In this document: in pieces, positions 44,061 to 51,513 of the stretch | How the letters are laid out: every line of letters starts with the position of its first letter | How positions within the stretch are numbered: the stretch's first letter is position 1 | Assembly (NCBI GenBank): GCA_008711135.1 | Contig: VUAW01000007.1 | Coordinates: forward strand, 62,001 to 126,000 | Reading direction: 5' to 3' | Length of the DNA stretch: 64,000 nucleotides | DNA from: Rhodobacteraceae bacterium LNNU 3342 | GTDB taxonomy: Bacteria; Pseudomonadota; Alphaproteobacteria; Rhodobacterales; Rhodobacteraceae | Notes under the pieces: generated by a model | What the model was told of the DNA's origin: nothing | What the model saw: the letters and a program-made list of their open reading frames with translations, nothing else | The model's database searches: none | Position numbers and translations under genes: made by a program

Positions 44061-44926
44061 GCATCGGCCTCGTCGTCGTCCAGCAGGCCTTGGGCGCGAA
44101 GATCGGCGTTCCGCTTCTTCTCAACCCGGCGGACGAGCAGGATCGAAATCTCGTAAAGGCCGTAGACCACCACGAACAGGATCACCTGAGAGATCACGTC
44201 CGGCGGCGTGACAACAGCTGCCAGCACCAGGATCCCCACCACCGCGTATCGCCGCGTATCAGCGAGCCCGCGGGCGGAAACCAGCCCCGCCTTACCCATC
44301 AGCGTCAGCAGCACCGGCAACTGGAAGCACAGCCCGAAGGCAAAGATGAACTTGAGCGACAGATCGAGCGATTCCCGCACCGATCCAAGAAACACAGTCG
44401 ACAGTTCCTGCGAGGCCGGAGTTTCGGCCACGGTTCCCACCTCGCCCCCGGTCAGAATCGTTGCCAGCGCCGGGATCGCGTCCGAGAATCCGATGAAGAA
44501 GTTCATCGCCATCGGCGTGACGACGTAATGGGCAAACGCCGCGCCCATCAGGAACAGCAACGGCGAGGAGATGATGAACGGCAGGAACGCGTTCTTTTCC
44601 GATTTGTACAGACCCGGCGCCACGAACCTCCAAAGCTGATGCGCGATCACCGGAAACGCCAGCGCGAAGCCGCCGATGAACGAGATCCGTACAAGGACGA
44701 AGAATTTTTCCTGCGGCGCGGTGAAGATCAGGCGGGGGTCTTCGCCACGGGCGCGCAGGACCTCTGCAATCGGCTCTGACAGGAACTGCAGAAGCGGTTC
44801 GGCCACGATGAAGCACAGGATCATCCCCACCGCGAAGGCAAGGATCGATCGAATCAAACGGGTCCTCAGCTCGGCCAAGTGCTCGATTAGGGGCGCGCTC
44901 GTGTCGTCGATGTCGTCGCCCTTCAT
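44057..44926 (-). CDS. tatC: Sec-independent protein translocase TatC
   Basis: TatC is the twin-arginine signal receptor in the inner membrane. The 289-residue protein has six helices and the conserved segments PLIEHLAELRTRLIRSILAF and FTAPQEKFFVLVRISFIGGF, FPVIAHQLWRFVAPGLYKSE, and KFIFAFGLCFQLPVLLTLMG. A longer periplasmic loop (ILTGGEVGTVAETPASQELS) is present, as in other Rhodobacterales. It overlaps tatB and the DUF815 gene by ATGA. Confidence 0.97.
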   Translation of the reverse strand: MKGDDIDDTSAPLIEHLAELRTRLIRSILAFAVGMILCFIVAEPLLQFLSEPIAEVLRARGEDPRLIFTAPQEKFFVLVRISFIGGFALAFPVIAHQLWRFVAPGLYKSEKNAFLPFIISSPLLFLMGAAFAHYVVTPMAMNFFIGFSDAIPALATILTGGEVGTVAETPASQELSTVFLGSVRESLDLSLKFIFAFGLCFQLPVLLTLMGKAGLVSARGLADTRRYAVVGILVLAAVVTPPDVISQVILFVVVYGLYEISILLVRRVEKKRNADLRAQGLLDDDEADA

Positions 44927-45390
44927 GAATCACCCTTTGCTTCGCCGCTGGCGGGGGGCTGTACCGCGGCCTCGGCACGTTTGGCGGCCTGGTCGGCGGC
45001 CAACTTGGCCGTGGCAGCGGCCGTATCGTTCTTGGGGGCGGCAGCGGTTTTGGGCGCGGCAGGACCGGCATCGCGCTTGCCCGGGGCGTCCGGGTCCTTG
45101 GGCCAGGTGCGTGAGGGATCGGCCTTGCGCAGGTCCTTGACGGCGTCGTCGATACTGTCGAGCCCCATCGCCTTGCCCGATGTCATGTTCCGAAGGTCGC
45201 GCGTCACCTCGCGCACCCCGGCCTGGTCGGCAGCGTCGTCCATGGCGCGCTGGAACTCACGCGCCATGCCCCGCATCTTTCCGGTGATCTGGCCTAGCTT
45301 GCGAAACATGATCGGCAGGTCCTTGGGCCCCACCACGATCAACGCCACGATTCCGATGACCAGAAGCTCGGTCCAGCCAATGTCCAGCAT
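44923..45390 (-). CDS. tatB: Sec-independent protein translocase TatB
   Basis: TatB is the one-helix partner of TatC. The 155-residue protein starts MLDIGWTELLVIGIVALIVV with GPKDLPIMFRKLGQITGKMR, typical of TatB, followed by an amphipathic helix and an Ala/Lys-rich tail (APKTAAAPKNDTAAATAKLA). It overlaps tatC by ATGA and follows tatA by 42 bases. All three Tat subunits are therefore made here. Confidence 0.95.
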   Translation of the reverse strand: MLDIGWTELLVIGIVALIVVGPKDLPIMFRKLGQITGKMRGMAREFQRAMDDAADQAGVREVTRDLRNMTSGKAMGLDSIDDAVKDLRKADPSRTWPKDPDAPGKRDAGPAAPKTAAAPKNDTAAATAKLAADQAAKRAEAAVQPPASGEAKGDS

Positions 45391-45432
45391 GGAGGTCTAT
45401 CCTTCAGCGGCCCAGCGGGCCTAGGGCCGGTA

Positions 45433-45657
45433 TCAGACCTTGTCCTTGCCGGTTTGCGCATCGACATGGGGCGTGACATCGCGTGCCGTTTCCAGGCTGC
45501 GGTCGTCATCTTCGTTCGCATCCTTCACGCCTTTCTTGAAGGCGGTGATGCCCTTGCCGACCTCGCCCATCAGGCTGCTGATCTTGCCGCGCCCGAACAG
45601 CACAAGCACGACAACCGCAATCAGGAGAAGGCCGGGAAGACCGATATTGTTGAGCAT
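45433..45657 (-). CDS. tatA: Sec-independent protein translocase TatA
   Basis: TatA oligomers form the translocation path. The 74-residue protein has one N-terminal helix (GLPGLLLIAVVVLVLFGRGK), the FGRGKISSLMGEVGKGITAF hinge and amphipathic helix, and a short acidic tail. It is the first tat gene; upstream on the minus strand TTGATC and TAAATG are separated by 16 bases (45715-45742), a possible promoter. The ABC ATPase gene ends just before this. Confidence 0.95.
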   Translation of the reverse strand: MLNNIGLPGLLLIAVVVLVLFGRGKISSLMGEVGKGITAFKKGVKDANEDDDRSLETARDVTPHVDAQTGKDKV

Positions 45658-45747
45658 GGGGTTACTCCCTTACGCCGCCCACGACTGACAGGCGGTCTTG
45701 TCAATTCACACCCACATTTATTGGGAACCGGGACAGGATCAAAGCCC

Positions 45748-46860
45748 TTATCCTTCACTTTTGCGGGTTTTTGACTCTGCCCCCGCGTAGGAGGGGAAAA
45801 CGAAGCAGCGGTCGCGTCGAAGCATCAGCCAGAGCGGCGTTCCCGCGCGCGGCAGAAAGACGCCGGGAACCGTGGCCCGCAGGATCGATCCGTCGAAGTC
45901 CATCCGGAATTCGACAAGGCTTTCGCGGCCCATGTAGCGGGCGCGGATCACGCTTCCCCGTGCGGCCTGCCCGTCCTGCGCGGTGGGATTCGGGCCCCGG
46001 CCAGCGCGGTCGAAGTCGATCTTGAGGTGCTGGGGCCGGATGATGATGTCGACCTGCGTCGCATCCGGAAGGCCGGGGGTCAGGAATTCGCCGAACGGGG
46101 TGTCCGTCAGCGCGCCGTGGACGCAGCCCTGGATCACGTTGATGTCGGAAAAGAACGCCGCCGCAGCCCGGTCAACCGGGTTGTTATAGATGTTGTAGGG
46201 CGCCCCCTGCTGGACGATCCGCCCCTTGCGCATCAGGGCGATTTCATCCGCCATGCGCATTGCCTCGTCAGGTTCGTGGGTGACCAGCAGCACCGCCGTC
46301 CCCGCCTCCTTGAGAACGTCGAGCGTGGCATCACGAATGTCGTCGCGCAGCCGTTCGTCAAGGCCGGAGAACGGTTCGTCCATCAGCATGACCCGCGGAC
46401 GTGGCGCAAGCGCCCGCGCCAGTGCGACGCGCTGCTGTTCCCCGCCTGAAAGTTCGTGGGGATACTTGTTGCCAAAGGTGGGCAGGTTCACCCGCTCCAG
46501 CAACTCGCCCACCCGGCGGATCTTTTCCTGGCGGGTGCCGGTCAGGCCAAAGGCCACGTTTTCCGCCACGCTCAGGTGCGGGAACAGGGCGAAGTCCTGG
46601 AACATGAGGCCAACGCCCCGGCTTTCAGCCGGAACATGGTGCACATCATCGGACAGAACCGTACCATCCACCAGCACCGCGCCTGCATCTTGCCGGTCTA
46701 CCCCGGCCACGATCCGCAGCGTCGTGGACTTGCCGCAGCCCGACGGGCCCAGCAGGCAGGTCACCTGCCCCGGCGCGACCGTCAGTGAAACGTCATCCAC
46801 CACCGTCGTCCCGCCGAACCGGCGGGACAGGTTTCGTAATTCAAGCCGTGGAACCTCCAC
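45748..46860 (-). CDS. ABC transporter ATP-binding protein, FbpC type
   Basis: The 370-residue ATPase is of the importer class for iron(III), polyamine or similar substrates. Motifs: Walker A GPSGCGKSTTL, Q-loop FQDFALFPHLSVAENVAFGL, signature LSGGEQQRVALARAL, Walker B MLMDEPFSGLDERLR, and a C-terminal TOBE-like domain (VRARYMGRESLVEF-like, residues 300-360). The start is GTG 46858-46860 with GGGAG seven bases upstream; a longer frame up to 46965 would overlap the SDR gene. No permease or binding protein gene is adjacent. It follows the SDR gene by 17 bases. Confidence 0.85.
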   Translation of the reverse strand: MEVPRLELRNLSRRFGGTTVVDDVSLTVAPGQVTCLLGPSGCGKSTTLRIVAGVDRQDAGAVLVDGTVLSDDVHHVPAESRGVGLMFQDFALFPHLSVAENVAFGLTGTRQEKIRRVGELLERVNLPTFGNKYPHELSGGEQQRVALARALAPRPRVMLMDEPFSGLDERLRDDIRDATLDVLKEAGTAVLLVTHEPDEAMRMADEIALMRKGRIVQQGAPYNIYNNPVDRAAAAFFSDINVIQGCVHGALTDTPFGEFLTPGLPDATQVDIIIRPQHLKIDFDRAGRGPNPTAQDGQAARGSVIRARYMGRESLVEFRMDFDGSILRATVPGVFLPRAGTPLWLMLRRDRCFVFPSYAGAESKTRKSEG

Positions 46861-46877
46861 GCGATACTCCCGGGCCG

Positions 46878-47657
46878 TCAAAGCGTCGTGTTGGTCGCGC
46901 CGCCATCCAGAAGGATGTTCTGCCCTACGATGAAGCCAGCGTGTTGCGAACAGAGGAAGGCGCACATCGCCCCGAATTCCGCCGCCGTTCCGTAACGCCG
47001 AACGGGAATCGTCGCTTCACGGCGGGCGCGCGCCTCGTCCAAGGCGATCCCTTCGGACTGGGCTACGCCGTTGTCGAGCGAAATGGCGCGATCGGTGGCA
47101 TGGATGCCAGGCAGCATGTTGTTGATCGTCACGCCGCTGTGCGCAACCTGCCGCGAAGTGCCCGCGACATAGCCGGTCAGCCCGGCCCGGGCGGAGTTTG
47201 ACAGCCCAAGAACCGGGATCGGCGACTTCACTGATTGCGAGGTGATGTTGACGACACGACCCCAGCCCCGCTCCATCATTCCGGGCAGGCAGGCCTTCAT
47301 CAGCGCGATCGGGGTCAGCATGTTGGCGTCCAGGGCACGGATGAAATCATCGCGGTCCCAGTCGCTCCACATGCCCGGGGGCGGGCCGCCGGCGTTGGTC
47401 ACAAGGATGTCAAGCGTGCCTGCCGCCTCCAGCACCTGGGCGCGGCCGGCTTCGGTGGTGATGTCAGCGGCGATAGCAGTCACCTCGACCCCATGGCGGG
47501 CGCGGATCGCTTCGGCGGCCTCTTGCAGGGGACCTTCGCTGCGGGCGTTCATCACCAGGTTTACGCCTGCTTCGGCCAGCGCCTCGGCGCAGCCGCGCCC
47601 CAGCCCCTTGCTCGATGCGCAGACGAGAGCGCGCTTGCCGCGAATTCCAAGATCCAT
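46878..47657 (-). CDS. SDR family protein with altered catalytic residues
   Basis: The 259-residue Rossmann protein has the NAD(P) region RALVCASSKGLGRGCAEALA and ILVTNAGGPPPGMW. The catalytic part reads VVNITSQSVKSPIPVLGLSN followed by SARAGLTG: the Tyr-x3-Lys pair of normal SDRs is replaced by Ser/Asn-x-Ala-Arg, as known for a BKR-like subfamily. The C-terminus QHAGFIVGQNILLDGGATNT is normal. It begins at ATG 47657 with a good ribosome site and is in an operon with the ABC ATPase. Its reaction cannot be predicted. Confidence 0.85.
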   Translation of the reverse strand: MDLGIRGKRALVCASSKGLGRGCAEALAEAGVNLVMNARSEGPLQEAAEAIRARHGVEVTAIAADITTEAGRAQVLEAAGTLDILVTNAGGPPPGMWSDWDRDDFIRALDANMLTPIALMKACLPGMMERGWGRVVNITSQSVKSPIPVLGLSNSARAGLTGYVAGTSRQVAHSGVTINNMLPGIHATDRAISLDNGVAQSEGIALDEARARREATIPVRRYGTAAEFGAMCAFLCSQHAGFIVGQNILLDGGATNTTL

Positions 47658-47721
47658 CCGTCCCCTCCATGTTCCGGTCGCCCTTGCCTAGCCCGGACAG
47701 GACCGCTGTGAAAGAGGGGAA

Positions 47722-47752
47722 TAAAAAAGCGCCCGACCTATGGGCCGGGCGC
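47722..47752 (-). terminator. Rho-independent terminator on the minus strand
   Basis: GCGCCCG (47729-47735) pairs with CGGGCGC (47746-47752), with extra internal pairs around a short loop. Read on the minus strand the stem is followed by TTTTTT (complement of 47723-47728). It ends a transcript coming from the right, either the YHS-protein gene or an unannotated RNA in 47753-47893. Confidence 0.82.
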
Positions 47753-47893
47753 CAGTCGCGGAACGAGGGACAGTGAAATGAAACACGAATGTTCCGTACT
47801 CGCGTTTCCTTCACACAAGTTAGGGCACCAGAAGCGAGATTACAGCCCCCGTCGCGAATCTGTGAATAAGTTGAACGCAAGAGGCCTGCGGTT

Positions 47894-48355
47894 TTATTTC
47901 CCGATGAGTGGCCAATTGGCCGCAGCCTGGCTCAGCAACCGCGAATCCGCACGCCAGAGGCTTCGGGCATCCTCGGACATGCTGAGGTAAAGTCGCCCCT
48001 CGTGGATCACCCAAATCTCCGGGTTGCCGGGAACGGCCTGCCCCTGCGCAAGCCCCACGACGCAATAGCCGCCGAACTGGGGGAAGTAGGCCATGGGATT
48101 TGCTTCGAACTGCGCCAAGTTGGCCTGCGACGTGAAAAGCCACGTCGCGCCCCGCCAGCGAAGCGCATGGTCGGCGCTTCCCTTTGCCGCCCGGCCCTCG
48201 GTGAAATAGGCGACAGGATCATACCCTGCGATCGCCACGCCCCCCGGCGCATGGACCGTGCGGTTCTTGGCATCCGCAGCCGTGGCCACGCACGTCACGA
48301 AGGGCAGCGAAAGCGCCATGAAAAGAACCAGAAGGGCGGGACGCAAGAGGGGCAC
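47894..48355 (-). CDS. Secreted YHS domain protein
   Basis: The 153-residue product has a signal peptide (LLVLFMALSLPFVTCVATAA) and a YHS-type domain with the hallmark VAIAGYDPVAYFTEGRAAKG, WRGATWLFTSQANLAQFEAN and YFPQFGGYCVVGLAQG. Such proteins are often found with metal or metal-redox functions in the periplasm, and the conserved Tyr-Asp-Pro and Cys support that general idea. It stands alone between rlmB and the SDR gene. A terminator lies about 140 bases after its stop. Exact function unknown. Confidence 0.82.
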   Translation of the reverse strand: MPLLRPALLVLFMALSLPFVTCVATAADAKNRTVHAPGGVAIAGYDPVAYFTEGRAAKGSADHALRWRGATWLFTSQANLAQFEANPMAYFPQFGGYCVVGLAQGQAVPGNPEIWVIHEGRLYLSMSEDARSLWRADSRLLSQAAANWPLIGK

Positions 48356-48468
48356 GGCGGGGCTCCGATGACAGCTGTGCTAGACAGATGGCCCAAAGCG
48401 CGACGCGGGGGAAGCACCCTCCCGCAAGCGTGAAGCGGCGTCAGCGCAGCGTGCGCAGGCCGCCCCTG

Positions 48469-49251
48469 TCATGCCGGCACCCGCCCGGCCGCATAGAGCG
48501 CGACCGCCGCGGCATTGGAGACGTTGAGCGAACCAAAAGCGCCCGCGAAAGGAATGCGGACAAGGTGATCGCAAAGCTCGCGCGTGCGGTCGCGCAGGCC
48601 CGGCCCCTCTGCGCCCAGCACAAGACCAAGGGGACGCCCGCCCGCCCCGGCCACCGCCGCGTCCAGCGTCAGCTCCGCCTCTCCGTCGAGGCCAAGCAGC
48701 AAGTAGCCCATGTCCTTCAACGCCAGCATCGAATCGCCAAGGTTCTTGACCCGCAGATAGGGCTGGCGTTCCAGCGCGCCGCTCGCGGTCTTGGCCAGCG
48801 CCCCGGTTTCGGGGGCGGAATGACGCGCGGGCGCGATCACGGCACGGGCGCCGAACACCTCGGCCGACCGCAGGATTGCTCCCACGTTATGCGGGTCCGT
48901 CACCCGGTCAAGCAGCACCACCAGCGGCGCGCCCGCGCCCGAAATGGCCAGATCCTCCAGCCTGCCCCATTGCAGCGGGCGGCATTCCAGCGCCGCCCCC
49001 TGATGGACAGAGCCCGCGTCGATCGGCACGTCGAACTTGCGGGGGTCCACGATTTCCGGCGTCATGCCGCTGGCGGCGATGGCATCGGCAAGCTTGTCGG
49101 CAGCATTCTTCGTGACCACCAGCCGCAGCCGGTCGCGCGCCGGATTCGACAGCGCGTCGCGCACTGCATGCAGCCCGAACAGCCAAACGGTTTCCGCAGC
49201 CGCGGCACGTTTGGCGCGTTCCTTATCGATCACCCAGGTCGGTTTTTTCAT
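48469..49251 (-). CDS. rlmB: 23S rRNA 2'-O-methyltransferase RlmB (TrmH/SpoU family)
   Basis: The 260-residue enzyme has an N-terminal substrate-binding part (WLFGLHAVRDALSNPARDRL) and the SPOUT methyltransferase domain with VLLDRVTDPHNVGAILRSAE, VLGAEGPGLRDRTRELCDHL and IPFAGAFGSLNVSNAAAVAL. These are the motifs of RlmB, which methylates G2251 of 23S rRNA. A related tRNA methyltransferase cannot be fully excluded. It is divergent from the tRNA-Tyr gene, which fits a translation theme. Confidence 0.9.
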   Translation of the reverse strand: MKKPTWVIDKERAKRAAAAETVWLFGLHAVRDALSNPARDRLRLVVTKNAADKLADAIAASGMTPEIVDPRKFDVPIDAGSVHQGAALECRPLQWGRLEDLAISGAGAPLVVLLDRVTDPHNVGAILRSAEVFGARAVIAPARHSAPETGALAKTASGALERQPYLRVKNLGDSMLALKDMGYLLLGLDGEAELTLDAAVAGAGGRPLGLVLGAEGPGLRDRTRELCDHLVRIPFAGAFGSLNVSNAAAVALYAAGRVPA

Positions 49252-49342
49252 CTTGTCCCCGTATTCATCGTTAAAGAATGGAACCTGCCCGCGACACGCG
49301 CAAGCTGTTTCACCCTGATGCTGCTTGGTGCCGATTTTCGTC

Positions 49343-49371
49343 TTGACGGGGTCACGGGGCTTCGGTAATCA
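49343..49371 (+). promoter_or_regulatory. Sigma-70 promoter of tRNA-Tyr
   Basis: TTGACG at 49343-49348 and TAATCA at 49366-49371 are separated by exactly 17 bases, close to consensus. The -10 box ends 12 bases before the mature tRNA, so the leader is only a few bases long. Confidence 0.8.
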
Positions 49372-49383
49372 CCCGCCAGCGTC

Positions 49384-49467
49384 GGGCGACGTGCTGCAAG
49401 GTGCGGCAGCGGACTGTAACTCCGCCGGGGAGACCCATGCCTGGTTCGATTCCAGGGTCGCCCACCA
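49384..49467 (+). tRNA. tRNA-Tyr(GTA)
   Basis: The 84-base gene folds as a type II tRNA. The acceptor stem GGGCGAC (49384-49390) pairs with GTCGCCC (49457-49463), and the ACCA end is encoded. The anticodon arm is GCGGA-CTGTAAC-TCCGC with anticodon GTA, and the T arm is CCTGG-TTCGATT-CCAGG. The D arm has GCTGC/GCGGC with a short loop AAGGT, and the variable region is 14 bases with a small GGG/CCC stem, as expected for bacterial tRNA-Tyr. A near-consensus promoter precedes it. Confidence 0.95.
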
Positions 49468-49484
49468 CTCCCCTCAAAGTGGTG
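49463..49484 (+). terminator. Hairpin directly after tRNA-Tyr
   Basis: CACCACT (49463-49469) pairs with AGTGGTG (49478-49484) over an eight-base loop. The left arm includes the CCA end of the tRNA. The T run after it is poor, so it is only a possible terminator or processing signal. Confidence 0.4.
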
Positions 49485-49587
49485 TTCATATGGGCTGCAG
49501 GTCCATTTTGCGTCTTTTTCTGACGTGAAAACTGCTTATGATCGCGCGCATATCTGAGTGCATTTTCATAACCAGGGACATTGGTAA

Positions 49588-50574
49588 ATGGCGGGTCAGC
49601 CCTTCAACATCTTCATCATCGGCCAAAGCGGCCGCCTTCAGTATGAAGCGGTGATGTTCGCAGCCTCACTGCAACGGACCGATCCTGACCTGAACGCCCG
49701 CCTTTACATCGGCGAACCGGCGCCCGGCCGGCTTTGGGACGGGGACCCGCGCATCAGTGGCGATGCCCGCGCCCTGCTGCAGGAGCTTGGCGCGACATTC
49801 GTGGAGTTCGAGGCCAAGCAATTCGGCAAGAATTACCCTCAGGGCAACAAGATCGAGGGGCTCCGCGCCCTGCCCAAGGGCGAGCCCTTCATCGTCTTTG
49901 ACACCGACACGCTGATCACAGGGCCGCTGTCCTCGATCCCGTTCAACTTTGCCCGCCCCACAGCCTCGATGCGGCGTGAAGGGAGCTGGCCAGTGCCCGA
50001 GCTTTACGGCCCAGGATATGCCGGCATCTGGAAATCGCTCTATGACCGCTTCGGGCTGGATTTCGACAGTTCGGTCGATCCTGCGCAGCCGGATGAATAC
50101 TGGCGCCGCTATCTTTATTTCAGCGCCAGCTGGTTCCTGCACAGCTGCCCCCACGAATTCGGCGACCGCTTCCTGACCTACGCGCTTGAGATCATCGCCA
50201 ATCCGCCCGAGGAACTGGCCTGCCAGACGCTCTGGCCGTGGCTGGACCAGATCACGCTGCCGCTGGTGATCCATTCGCTGGGTGGCGGCCGTCCGGGGCC
50301 GGAACTTGACGGGCTGGACGGCGACATCAGCTGCCACTATCGCCACCTGCCCCTGCTTTACGCGCAGGAGTCCGACGCGGCGGTGCAGGCGGTTGAAGAC
50401 GTGGCCAACACCCAGCGGTTCAAGAAGGTGTTGCGCGAGTACAAGCCGGTCAAAACGCTGGTCTATCAGGGCAAGGGCCAGAAGATCCGCGCCATGTTCA
50501 ACCGCAACGACCTGCCCCCGCGCGAACAGATGATCCGCAACGCCATCAAGCGCGAAGGACTTTGGGCGCGCTGA
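49588..50574 (+). CDS. Glycosyltransferase-like protein of unknown specificity
   Basis: The 328-residue soluble protein begins FNIFIIGQSGRLQYEAVMFA and has FIVFDTDTLITGPLSSIPF near residues 100-118; the Asp-x-Asp in this place, after a short strand, is like the metal-binding motif of GT-A fold glycosyltransferases. Later stretches (LYGPGYAGIWKSLYDRFGLD, YRRYLYFSASWF-like) fit such enzymes. No membrane segment is seen. It stands alone after the tRNA-Tyr gene and has its own terminator. I do not recognise a named family; the glycosyltransferase idea is inference. Confidence 0.55.
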   Translation: MAGQPFNIFIIGQSGRLQYEAVMFAASLQRTDPDLNARLYIGEPAPGRLWDGDPRISGDARALLQELGATFVEFEAKQFGKNYPQGNKIEGLRALPKGEPFIVFDTDTLITGPLSSIPFNFARPTASMRREGSWPVPELYGPGYAGIWKSLYDRFGLDFDSSVDPAQPDEYWRRYLYFSASWFLHSCPHEFGDRFLTYALEIIANPPEELACQTLWPWLDQITLPLVIHSLGGGRPGPELDGLDGDISCHYRHLPLLYAQESDAAVQAVEDVANTQRFKKVLREYKPVKTLVYQGKGQKIRAMFNRNDLPPREQMIRNAIKREGLWAR

Positions 50575-50580
50575 AACTGT

Positions 50581-50605
50581 AAGGCCGGGCATGCAGCCCG
50601 GCCTT
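50581..50605. terminator. Rho-independent terminator
   Basis: AAGGCCGGG (50581-50589) pairs perfectly with CCCGGCCTT (50597-50605) around CATGCAG. The tail TTGTTCTT follows. It separates the glycosyltransferase-like gene from the convergent SIMPL gene and ends the former. Confidence 0.85.
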
Positions 50606-50610
50606 GTTCT

Positions 50611-51321
50611 TCATTCCCTGGCGATGGCGAAAACGACGGTGACATTGGCGTCCAGCGTCAGTTCCCCGGCGGCGACTGGAACGCCCGAATCCATCGCGGC
50701 CTCCATCCGGTACATCGGCATCGGCGGGCCGAACTGTTCAGGCTCGGCAATGGCGATTACGTCACCAAGGGCGACTCCCGCGGCCTCGGCGTAAAGTTCA
50801 GCCTTGCGGCGGGCATCGGCCACCGCGCGGCGGCGCGCCTCGTCCTTTTGGGGTTCCGGTTCGTTCAGGCCAAAGCTCAGCCCCTGGAAGGTATTGGCGC
50901 CATCCTGCACCACATCGTCCAGCAGGTCGCCCAGTATATCCAGGTCACGTACCCGGACGTTCAGGGTATTCTGCGCGATATAGCCAGTGATCCGGGGGCT
51001 CTCCTGGTGGTTTTCGGGGTGGTGCCAGCGCGGGCTCAGCATCAGACCCGATGTCTGGATGTCGCGCTCCTCGATCCCGGCGGCGGTCAAGCGCTCCAGC
51101 ACCGCGCGGACCTGCTCCGAGGTCTGGCTCATCGCGTCGGCCGCAGTCTCGGCCTCTGCCGTGGCGCCCAGCATCAGGGTCGCCATGTCAGGCGCGACCT
51201 CGACCCGACCCTCGCCCGAAACGCGGATCTGCGGCGGCTCCACCACCTGGGCGGCCAGCGCGCCCGGAAGCATCCCCATCATCACCGCAAGCGCCGGCCC
51301 CGCAAACGCATTCAACCGCAT
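50611..51321 (-). CDS. Secreted SIMPL (DUF541) domain protein
   Basis: The 236-residue product from ATG 51321 has a signal peptide (FAGPALAVMMGMLPGALA) and a SIMPL domain: IRVSGEGRVEVAPDMATLML, SEQVRAVLERLTAAGIEERD, IQTSGLMLSPRW, RVRDLDILGDLLDDVVQDGA and RRKAELYAEAAGVALGDV. AGGAGAGG upstream supports the start, and the longer frame lacks a signal. SIMPL proteins are periplasmic or outer-membrane proteins of unsettled function, some linked to oxidative stress. Confidence 0.87.
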   Translation of the reverse strand: MRLNAFAGPALAVMMGMLPGALAAQVVEPPQIRVSGEGRVEVAPDMATLMLGATAEAETAADAMSQTSEQVRAVLERLTAAGIEERDIQTSGLMLSPRWHHPENHQESPRITGYIAQNTLNVRVRDLDILGDLLDDVVQDGANTFQGLSFGLNEPEPQKDEARRRAVADARRKAELYAEAAGVALGDVIAIAEPEQFGPPMPMYRMEAAMDSGVPVAAGELTLDANVTVVFAIARE

Positions 51322-51513
51322 CGCACATCCTCTCCTGTTGTACACTTCCTTCGCCATCTGGTCCGACCCACAGCCGTTTGCCAAGATCTGCTACAACTTC
51401 ACACGGCTTCGTGCACGCGGGCGCCTGCTTTCCCTCGGCGTTTTCCTGCTGTAGGCTCTGACTGGTCCCGACGGTCCCTTATGGGAACGCCCACCCTGTG
51501 CTAGAGCCGCTGA

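Noticed and set aside
47871-47899. TTGAAC and TTATTT with 17-base spacing on the plus strand
   Set aside because: Good spacing, but the second box is the stop codon region of the YHS gene and no plus-strand gene or RNA follows.
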